Both the position numbers and the translations under genes were made by a program. DNA of 8,013 nucleotides, taken from Spirosoma sp. (lineage in GTDB: Bacteria > Bacteroidota > Bacteroidia > Cytophagales > Spirosomataceae). The notes under the pieces are model-generated. The model was not told the origin of the DNA and did not search any database. It was given only the letters and a program-made list of their open reading frames with translations. The stretch covers positions 1 through 8,013 of the forward strand of contig JANXVQ010000636.1 in NCBI GenBank assembly GCA_025351545.1. The letters run 5' to 3'. Shown here piece by piece: positions 1 to 5,572 of this stretch. How positions within the stretch are numbered: the stretch's first letter is position 1; the number at the start of each line of letters is the position of its first letter.

Positions 1-21
1 GCTCTTGACATCTACCCGAAT

Positions 22-684
22 TCACTCCAACTCTTCTAATTCTACCTTTCTGAAAAATGTCTCCGCCCCTTCCGTTTGCAATAAAATTTTACCTTCGCGA
101 ACACTGGGATTAATGCCCGTAGCAACGGTTATGCCATTGACAATATGAGTGCAGATACCATCTTTTGAAATCACTTCTACCCGATTCCATTCACCAAAGG
201 GTTTTTCGGCATCGCGCTTTTTGGGCATCCGTACCCAGGGGCCCGGCTCATTGCGTTTACCATCGACTTCAATTGTTGTGCCGCCGATCAGCCAGAAATC
301 GCCTACATCACCTTCCTGAATCTGGCACTCAATGCCAACTGGCCAAACCCGATCTTCGGTCTCCTTCGAAATGTGGTACATGATACCATTATCGCGTTTG
401 GCATTCTCGCGTGGTGCGTAGCGATTTGTCCCCCACTTAAATTCAACCGTCAGATGATAGTTACGGTATACTTTTTCAGTACAGATATAGCCAAATTCCT
501 TGCCTGATACGTGCAGCAGACCATCTTCTACGGTAAAGACTTTGGCGGGATCCTCATTTTTCTGTCGTTTTTCAAGAAAAACGTACCAGCCAGACAAGTT
601 TTTGCCATTGAAAAGCGGTTGCTTTCCGGGCGGAACAGCCTTGGCGAATTGAGCAATCAGGACAAGAAATAGAAGAGGTTTCAT
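22..684 (-). CDS. Secreted DUF1080 family protein (3-keto-disaccharide hydrolase-type)
   Basis: The 220-residue product starts with a short signal peptide (K2, hydrophobic LLFLVLIAQFAKA, probable cleavage near residue 16). The rest is one DUF1080 domain, a concanavalin/LamG-like beta-sandwich. Recognisable family segments are LFNGKNLSGW (24-33), the strand around YHLTVEFKW (76-84), NGIMYHI (99-105), VGIECQIQEGDVGDFW (116-131), GEWNRVEV (164-171) and the closing ILLQTEGAETFFRKVEL. Length is normal for a single-domain member. Characterised members hydrolyse 3-keto-glycosides or bind sugars in the periplasm; the exact substrate here cannot be read from sequence. The ATG at 684 lies 23 nt after the stop of the upstream peptidase gene, so the two may be co-transcribed. 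The stop is 21 bases from the window edge. The family call is firm; the activity is inferred. Confidence 0.9.
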   Translation of the reverse strand: MKPLLFLVLIAQFAKAVPPGKQPLFNGKNLSGWYVFLEKRQKNEDPAKVFTVEDGLLHVSGKEFGYICTEKVYRNYHLTVEFKWGTNRYAPRENAKRDNGIMYHISKETEDRVWPVGIECQIQEGDVGDFWLIGGTTIEVDGKRNEPGPWVRMPKKRDAEKPFGEWNRVEVISKDGICTHIVNGITVATGINPSVREGKILLQTEGAETFFRKVELEELE

Positions 685-707
685 ATAGGGTAAAGTGGTT
701 ATTTATC

Positions 708-1496
708 TTACTCTACTAGTTTATCAGCTTTCATTGGGTTCTGGCGGAAGATCTCTTCCAGTCGGGCAAACAGTTCCGGGTGTTTTTCGTGAAGCAGATC
801 GGGACGTTTAAAGAAGTATTCCGACACAACGGCAAAAAACTCGGCTTCGTTAGTGACCCCGTATGGATTGATATCCGAACGATTGGTCTGTATATCATGG
901 ATGCTCTTATGGATAAGTTGCAGCCAGGGCTTAATGTGGTCTTTCGGCAGAAGATAATTGGGGGATCCATCGGTAGCGCCATCGGCTTTGTCGAGCAGGT
1001 GAACAAACTCGTGAATACCCGTATTGTCTTTGCTGGTTTCATTGGCAAAACCTTCGTGCAAGGCTGGTTTCGATAATACCATTGTACTTTGCAAAGCACC
1101 GCCTTCACCTACCATGCCCAGAATATTTCGGTCATTGCCCGTGGTTTGGTAATCTGCGTTAAACCGATCTTCATACAGCAATACATCGGTCAGTGAGTAG
1201 TACCAGTCCTCGAATCCGAAAATGGGAATTATAGCACTGCTGGCGACTAAAACTTTGTCCAGATCATCGACAGTAGTGCCCACGCCTTCAATTCGGACGT
1301 GGTGTAAAAATTGGTTTACCCGATCTTCAAATAATCTCTTTTTCTCATCACTCAGCGATTGATAGTAAGAGACGTGTTCCTGCAATAATTGCGGATAGTT
1401 GGTTGGCAACGGAAGGGCATCCTGCTGTTTCTGCTGCATATACCGCCAGATAAACCAGCCTGCAACAAGCACTAGTACACTAAGTAAAATAATCAT
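708..1496 (-). CDS. Membrane-anchored zinc-dependent peptidase, MtfA/M90 family
   Basis: The 262-residue protein opens with one hydrophobic helix (residues 2-19) followed by a polar QQKQQ stretch, so it is probably anchored by its N-terminus. The body matches the MtfA (peptidase M90) family. The zinc motif is HEFVH at 162-166, followed by LLDKADGATDG, as in the HEFxHxLD...DG pattern of the family. The segment TNEAEFFAVVSEYFF (215-229) carries the expected third zinc ligand, probably E219. The HPELF...L region near the C-terminus is also typical. E. coli MtfA is a cytosolic aminopeptidase linked to Mlc and the glucose phosphotransferase system; there is no sign here that this homologue has that role. 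ATG at 1494-1496 was chosen because the membrane helix begins directly after it. DUF1080 follows downstream on the same strand. Confidence 0.9.
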   Translation of the reverse strand: MIILLSVLVLVAGWFIWRYMQQKQQDALPLPTNYPQLLQEHVSYYQSLSDEKKRLFEDRVNQFLHHVRIEGVGTTVDDLDKVLVASSAIIPIFGFEDWYYSLTDVLLYEDRFNADYQTTGNDRNILGMVGEGGALQSTMVLSKPALHEGFANETSKDNTGIHEFVHLLDKADGATDGSPNYLLPKDHIKPWLQLIHKSIHDIQTNRSDINPYGVTNEAEFFAVVSEYFFKRPDLLHEKHPELFARLEEIFRQNPMKADKLVE

Positions 1497-1540
1497 TTTT
1501 GGTTGTCTTTTAGGTCTTTCTTAGAAAATGAGTGCTGTGG

Positions 1541-1562
1541 TGCAGGGTTCCTAAACCCGACA
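1541..1562. repeat. Palindromic intergenic repeat (short hairpin)
   Basis: An imperfect inverted repeat with 9-nt arms (tgcagggtt and aacccgaca, 7 of 9 positions pairing) around a CCTA loop sits just upstream of the peptidase gene. From memory, similar GGGTT...AACCC palindromes are dispersed between genes in Spirosoma-type genomes, but I cannot verify this here. It has no T-tract, so a terminator role is not supported. It may be a remnant of a REP-like element. Confidence 0.4.
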
Positions 1563-1577
1563 TTATGGTACAACAAA

Positions 1578-1631
1578 GACCGGGCCGCCGTCGCGCTCAG
1601 GCCCATGAAAGGCGGTCGGCCGCTGCCGGTC
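1578..1631. repeat. GC-rich imperfect inverted repeat
   Basis: The stretch begins GACCGG and ends CCGGTC. It is strongly enriched in GGCC/CCGCC words compared with the AT-richer flanks. The arms pair only imperfectly inside. An open frame runs across it from a GTG at 1532, but that start lies in the palindromic repeat and the first 60 codons (rich in R, P and A) resemble no family I know. I treat it as non-coding DNA between the repeat and the transposase fragment. Confidence 0.3.
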
Positions 1632-1711
1632 GAGTAAAAACAACTGGGCCTCCCGTGCGGGCAGAGTACCTCAAGCCTGGTACGCGGCTACCCGGCGAGC
1701 AGAAAGAACGA

Positions 1712-2026
1712 GCTTTCAAACCGATGCTATCTTATCAGCCCTCAAACCTGAAGGCCGGGGCGGAAGTCAGACAGATTCGGCGTGAAGCGCCTGGTATGGA
1801 TACCCACAAGTTGCCTGGTGAACTGAAGACATTCCTGCTACGACACCGCCTAAAGCAGGGTCGGGATCGGTTGCTTCTGTTTCTGAAAAAACATGGAATG
1901 TTAGCCAAAAAGAAAGCGGGCATGCTGGCCACAACCGAATCGAACCATCCTTATTACAAGTATCCTAACAGATATGAACTAATGAGCGGTGCGGTTAGCG
2001 ACTTGACCGCTCCGGCGGACCAGATC
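1712..2026 (+). pseudogene. IS3-family transposase (orfB), N-terminal half, remnant
   Basis: About 105 codons read like the N-terminal part of an IS3-family OrfB, before the integrase core. Signature segments are AFKPMLSYQ, VRQIRREAPGM, LKQGRDRLLLFLKKHGML, a TTESNHPYYKYPNRYE block (intact members read TTxSxHxxxKYPN), and finally TAPADQI. In intact proteins that last segment is followed by WVSDITYL, the start of the DDE domain with its first catalytic Asp. Here homology stops at 2026 and the frame continues into unrelated residues to a stop at 2089. There is no orfA, no terminal inverted repeat that I can identify and no credible start. The matching C-terminal half lies at 4142-4440 on the other strand. 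The family call is from motif recognition. Confidence 0.75.
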
Positions 2027-2250
2027 CTACCAGATGCACCAACGAAAGCGAAAACCCAGGCTTCGGTGGTATCCTTGCAAAAAGGTTAAGTACGAAAATG
2101 TGCAATATGAGACCGCCGTGGCGCGGCCGCGTTTCGGTGATTTTAATAACTATCCAACTCAATCCGTAGCACACACCCTGTATCCTGAAGTTAATGGGAG
2201 ATTTTTCCAGCCTGTTTTACTTTTTTTGGACTTGTTTTTGTGCGACGGAT
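2027..2250. other. Intergenic stretch between IS3 remnant and lyase-like gene
   Basis: No convincing gene is seen on either strand. A plus-strand frame (2034-2276) encodes a basic stretch (RKRKPRLRW) and then low-quality sequence; it overlaps the 3' end of the opposing gene and matches nothing I know. The stretch holds a GC-rich repeat (2109-2131). T-runs near 2218-2238 lie downstream of the minus-strand gene, but they read as A-runs on that transcript, so they do not form its terminator. Confidence 0.4.
2109..2131. repeat. GC-rich repeat, possible inverted partner of 4451-4472
   Basis: This short GC island begins GAGACCG and ends in the perfect 10-nt palindrome CGCGGCCGCG (2122-2131). Read on the other strand it ends GCGGTCTC, as does the plus-strand copy at 4451-4472; about 15 of 22 aligned positions agree. 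The two therefore form a weak inverted pair flanking the lyase-like gene. It could equally be a member of a dispersed family. Confidence 0.35.
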
Positions 2251-3957
2251 TTAGCCTACCGAGATACGGTGTTTAAATGGTGTAAAGCCTGTCAGATAGA
2301 CCGTTGGCATATCCATTCCGGGAAGGGCACCTCGTAATTGTACGCCTTTGTGTTCGGCTTTCCCCGGACCGAAATGAATGGTGTCTGCATCAACAGTATA
2401 TGATCCTGATTCGCCTGATAGCAGATAAGTGTTTTCTTTCTTCGGGAGTTTTGTCACGCCTGCCAACGTACCGCCCGCCCGAAAGATGAGTTCGAGCGCT
2501 ACCGGAACGCCTTCAGTACCGGCAATATCTATGTCAATTTGCAGACCGTTCGCTACTTCTTTAATTTTTATCGTTGTGTCAAGCCTTTGAACTTCGCTCT
2601 GTTGTCGATTGTCTTTTGGCATTTTGTTCCAATCGCCATCGGGAGCAGTTTCCTCTTTAGAAACTGGTTGATAATAAGGCCCATCGAGCGATTTGTGCAT
2701 TACCCATGTATCGCCTTTCTGCTCAATTCTATCTGTTTCAAACTGCCCTTTCCCGAAGAAAGACGTAGCTATTCGCATGCCTTGTAAAATGGCATTTCCT
2801 TTGTGAAAGGTGAGCCAACTGGCATTGTTCGACAAAAGGGTACTGTCCCAATTATTACGTCGGATACGTACCACACCCGAGTACGGAAACACTTTGGCGT
2901 AGCCAGTCGGTAAGTTTTTGCTGACCGGCAGCTCATTCCAGAGCATAGGATCTTCCAGAAAATAATCGAGGTAACCTGCTAATTGCTCTTTCGGACAAGT
3001 CTTTTCAATTAATCGGCACATGGCTGCCATTTCGCCGTTTTTGTCCAGTATCGCCATGTAGCGGTAGCAATAATAATACTTAGCCATGTTGCCAATAGAG
3101 CCCTTGTCCTGTCGGTTAGACGCTTCCGTCACTACCTCACCGTTGGGGTGAACGTAGTATAAAGTCATCGTCAGGTTTTTGCGGACAGGGTCAAAAAGCT
3201 CCGGTTTATTCAGACCCTTCGCCATGATAATCAAGGATCTATCCACAATGGGCGAGTAGCTGTTAGTGCTTTTTTCGGTGTATTGTCCGTCAGGGTCTAC
3301 ATCAATTTGTTCGGCCAGCCACTGTTGAATTCGACTGGTATACCGGCTGTCGGGAAACAACTCATTCAATTTGGTTAAAGCCGCCGATACTACCCAACGA
3401 TGATTTGGCGTATGAATGCCCCCTACGCTAAGGGCTTCACCCGCCTTTTTCAAAAATGTCTTTAGTAAGTCGAGGGTTGTTTCCGACCCGTTGACATTCA
3501 ATTGCTTTAGGAATTTATAAGCCGGAACGATATTTTCTAATAAGAAAGCAGTGTCAGGCGTCGAATGGAAATTGGTTTCCAGCAAATCAATTGTCCCATC
3601 ATCGTGCTGCATTTTGAGCAAAGCCCCCGCTGCAGCTTCTACCTCTTTGAGCAATTCCTTTGATTGATAATGACTAGATTCCGGGCAGGCAATCAACATG
3701 CTCGCTTTCATTATAAACCCGCTGGTGGAATGCGGATTAGGTATTTCCATATCGTTCATGTAGCCACCGACAAACTTATTGGCCGAGTCTGTGACCTTCA
3801 GGGTTTTATAGTTCACCAATTGCTGGTCGTTGATAGCAATCCAGCTAATCAACCAGGCCGGTTTTCTGGGCGCTATATTGGTAAACCCCTTGAATCCCAA
3901 CATGGGCATCATGCAAAGGGACGTAGCACTGAATGTTATAAAATTTCGTCTGTCCAT
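2251..3957 (-). CDS. Probable Tat-exported polysaccharide lyase-like protein
   Basis: The 568-residue product begins MDRRNFITFSATSL, a twin-arginine type export signal, so I place the start at the ATG at 3955-3957. A TTG three codons upstream (3966) would add only MLK and is less likely. The first ~350 residues are helix-rich and look like an (alpha/alpha) toroid. They include an NH pair in TPNHRWVV (183-190) and a tyrosine-bearing DGQYTEKSTNSY (223-234), which resemble the Asn-His and Tyr positions of heparinase II/III and alginate lyase-type enzymes. The C-terminal ~200 residues look beta-rich, as in the sandwich domain of such lyases. The overall family is not one I can name with certainty; a glycoside hydrolase or sugar-binding role is possible. 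The gene stands alone on its strand, bounded on both sides by IS debris. Confidence 0.7.
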   Translation of the reverse strand: MDRRNFITFSATSLCMMPMLGFKGFTNIAPRKPAWLISWIAINDQQLVNYKTLKVTDSANKFVGGYMNDMEIPNPHSTSGFIMKASMLIACPESSHYQSKELLKEVEAAAGALLKMQHDDGTIDLLETNFHSTPDTAFLLENIVPAYKFLKQLNVNGSETTLDLLKTFLKKAGEALSVGGIHTPNHRWVVSAALTKLNELFPDSRYTSRIQQWLAEQIDVDPDGQYTEKSTNSYSPIVDRSLIIMAKGLNKPELFDPVRKNLTMTLYYVHPNGEVVTEASNRQDKGSIGNMAKYYYCYRYMAILDKNGEMAAMCRLIEKTCPKEQLAGYLDYFLEDPMLWNELPVSKNLPTGYAKVFPYSGVVRIRRNNWDSTLLSNNASWLTFHKGNAILQGMRIATSFFGKGQFETDRIEQKGDTWVMHKSLDGPYYQPVSKEETAPDGDWNKMPKDNRQQSEVQRLDTTIKIKEVANGLQIDIDIAGTEGVPVALELIFRAGGTLAGVTKLPKKENTYLLSGESGSYTVDADTIHFGPGKAEHKGVQLRGALPGMDMPTVYLTGFTPFKHRISVG

Positions 3958-4141
3958 TTTTAGCAAAAGCGTTAACCTTGATTGGGGGATGAGCTGGGAG
4001 TTTCGAGATGGTCGGAATTATCGGCATAGTGGACTTGCTTACCTCTGCAAAACCATTAGGGAGGTCATTAATTCTGTATCGTGAAACTCTCAATTGACGA
4101 TTTGCATTGTCCTGAAATAGCTTGATACCGCGTGTCTGAGT
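3958..4141. other. Upstream region of the lyase-like gene
   Basis: The 184 bases between the truncated IS3 remnant and the lyase-like start must contain that gene's promoter if it is expressed from its own site. I see no clear Bacteroidota TTTG/TAnnTTTG promoter pair. Short open frames here have no recognisable content. Confidence 0.3.
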
Positions 4142-4440
4142 TCATAGCGTTCTCATAAGGATCGCTGTGCTGAGTAATACTGATGAAAATACCACCCTTT
4201 GTTTTTTTTACATACTGAAAACTATAATACTGGCTGCCCCGGTGAATGATGGATGAGTTCATTTTCCCTTTTGCTCCACCCGGTAAGAACCATCTCTAAA
4301 GCGATCAAACACCCATCCGCGTTTAAGTAGGGATGAAGACAGTACCCAACGATCATCTTTGAACAGGCATCGGTGATGAAGGATAAACCGCTAAATACAA
4401 TATACAAATAGCCGCCCGCTTTTTGGGATCCGAGATATCT
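4142..4440 (-). pseudogene. IS3-family transposase (orfB), C-terminal DDE half, frameshifted remnant
   Basis: Read on the minus strand, this is the integrase core of an IS3-family OrfB. It shows YLGSQKAGGYLY, then FITDACSKMIVGYCLHPYL, then NADGCLIALEM. In a second frame it continues IIHRGSQYYS, YVKKTKGGIFISITQHSDPYENA. Intact members have HHSDRGSQY at the switch point. Here the DNA reads cattcaccggggcagccag, as if the two bases GA of the Asp codon were lost, which removes the second catalytic Asp and shifts the frame near 4243. Homology ends abruptly after ENA, so the C-terminal tail of the integrase domain and the 3' end of the element are missing. Upstream it fades at the SDIT position near 4440. 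The remnant is dead. Confidence 0.85.
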
Positions 4441-4450
4441 TTAAACTCAT

Positions 4451-4472
4451 GGCGGGGCCGCCGTGCGGTCTC
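4451..4472. repeat. GC-rich palindromic repeat beside the IS3 remnant
   Basis: The core is a perfect inverted repeat, GGCGG-GG-CCGCC. Widening to CATGGCGG and CCGCCGTG keeps 7 of 8 positions pairing, and it is followed by GCGGTCTC. It abuts the point where the IS3 C-terminal half begins and is the possible inverted partner of 2109-2131. Confidence 0.4.
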
Positions 4473-4529
4473 TATCCCGAATTTCTATCGCACCGGCGAC
4501 TCGGTTGAGTCCTGTGTTTCAGTAATCCA

Positions 4530-4724
4530 GGGGGGTCCTGAACCGATCGACACGGGCTGCTCCACGCGGGGCTTGAGCACCGAGTCATTATCAATGAGTT
4601 GGGCAATGGCCGCAGCCGGGGCCTCCAGTTGCTGGTCATAAATGGCGACGAGTTTGATTAACTGCCTGGCAATAAACTCGTTTTCAAAAGCACTGTGCTC
4701 CAAGGCGTTCATTTGTTCAGGTCG
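4530..4724 (-). pseudogene. IS110-family transposase remnant
   Basis: A minus-strand frame of about 60 codons reads like the segment of IS110-family transposases just before the C-terminal transposase_20 domain: EQMNALEHSAFENEF, then IARQLIKLVAIYDQQLE, then AIAQLIDNDSVLKPRVE. In intact proteins this is followed by a SIPGVG-type helix-hairpin-helix. Here it degrades to VSIGSGPP and then loses similarity. Neither the catalytic DEDD N-terminal domain nor the rest of the C-terminal domain is present. It lies upstream of, and in the same orientation as, the IS3 C-terminal remnant. The family call rests on motif recollection and is moderate. Confidence 0.6.
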
Positions 4725-4901
4725 CCTACGAAACCCGACTGGCTTTTCCGCCTTTAGCTTACACCTAACCAATCTTCCGGTCACTTGATAAGCAGTCGAT
4801 TTCCAGCTTTCAATTCATTTCCACGATTATTTTTTTTCTCAGGCAACGGCTGACTATTAATCTCGCGTATACCGTATTAGCATACAAACCTAAAAGCAAG
4901 C

Positions 4902-5303
4902 ATGAACAAAACCACAGCATCGATTAATAGACTGGAGTTTCTCCGACAGTTGGGCCTGAGCGGTTCGGCTCTGGTCGCTTTCTACTGCGCAGGTGCTCTT
5001 TCATCCTGTTCCAAGAATTCGCTCACACCGGCTGCCCCGCTGACGTCTAATATAACCCTGGATTTAACTTCGGCAACGTATTCAGGACTGACCACCATTG
5101 GCGGCTATGCTTACAGCGGTTCCATTCTGGTGGCCCATATCAAAGATGGCAGTTACATTGCTCTCTCGAAAGTATGCACCCACGAGGGCTCAACGGTACA
5201 GTATGTTGCCATTTCAAACAACGTGTATTGCCCCAATCACGGGGCGCGTTTCAATACCACCGGAGCGGTTACGCAAGGGCCAGCCTCGCATGACTCAGTA
5301 TAA
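4902..5303 (+). CDS. Rieske 2Fe-2S lipoprotein, C-terminus frameshifted
   Basis: The 133-residue frame has an N-terminal export signal with a lipobox, LSSC (33-36), so C36 is the likely lipidated residue. The segment NRLEFLRQLGLSG ahead of it resembles a Tat motif that lacks the first arginine. The Rieske ligands are intact: CTH at 92-94 and CPNH at 110-113, 15 residues apart, followed by GARFNTTGAVTQGPA, the usual Gly/Pro loop. The expected last strand is present in another frame as LTQYKATLSTDGKTLLITN (TQY from 5293; stop 5347-5349). The frame is therefore broken near 5289, and the current product ends in HDSV, losing about 20 residues. This is either a real mutation or a sequencing error. 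The family is certain. The protein is probably the electron-transfer partner of the downstream genes. Confidence 0.85.
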   Translation: MNKTTASINRLEFLRQLGLSGSALVAFYCAGALSSCSKNSLTPAAPLTSNITLDLTSATYSGLTTIGGYAYSGSILVAHIKDGSYIALSKVCTHEGSTVQYVAISNNVYCPNHGARFNTTGAVTQGPASHDSV

Positions 5304-5357
5304 AGCTACCCTCAGTACAGATGGAAAAACCCTGCTCATTACAAACTAACTCCGTAT

Positions 5358-5539
5358 ATGACTGAGACTTCTTGCTTTGCTGCTCCGCTTCGGGCTTTAT
5401 ATACAGGCTCAGGATACAATCCGGGTGCGAATCACAGCTGCTGCCACTTGAAACTATTCCTTTGTCAAAAAAAGCATTTAGACCGCTTAATTCCGGCATT
5501 CAGCTAGATTTTATTTCCGTGCCATGGAATACATACTAA
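5358..5539 (+). pseudogene. Decayed small secreted-protein ORF between Rieske and ApbE genes
   Basis: Starting 8 nt after the Rieske frame's original stop there is an ATG (5358). One base out of frame it is followed by a signal-peptide-like stretch, LRLLALLLRFGLYIQAQ, then DTIRVRITAAAT, ending at a TGA (5449). Shifting frame again gives ETIPLSKKAFRPLNSGIQL, then DFISVPWNTY and a stop at 5537-5539. The two pieces read as one secreted protein of about 60 codons with two frame errors, in operon position, and 33 nt before the next gene. It may be an internally deleted version of a longer gene. I do not recognise the family. The alternative is chance coding-like sequence, but an export-signal-like start at this position argues against that. 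Confidence 0.45.
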
Positions 5540-5572
5540 TTTCACCTCGGTCAATCTAAAAATTGAAACCTG

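Noticed and set aside
1578..1720. Possible group II intron or structured RNA, because of GC-rich paired segments
   Set aside because: I could not find a domain V-like hairpin, a recognisable 5' intron end or a reverse transcriptase gene.
1532..2089. A 185-codon plus-strand frame taken as an intact gene
   Set aside because: It begins with a GTG inside a palindromic repeat. Its first 60 codons look like nothing, and only the central part matches IS3 OrfB, so it is a transposase fragment with chance extensions.
2213..2250. T-runs as a terminator for the lyase-like gene
   Set aside because: They read as A-runs on that gene's transcript and no GC-rich stem precedes them.
2034..2276. An 80-codon plus-strand frame with a basic N-terminus
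   Set aside because: It overlaps the 3' end of the lyase-like gene, changes character halfway and matches no family known to me.
3958..4141. Small frames upstream of the lyase-like gene as separate proteins
   Set aside because: They overlap the gene start or the IS remnant and show no signal peptide, motif or consistent composition.
5269..5499. A 76-codon minus-strand frame opposite the Rieske end
   Set aside because: It is antisense to the Rieske C-terminus and to the decayed secreted ORF, whose sense readings explain the sequence better.
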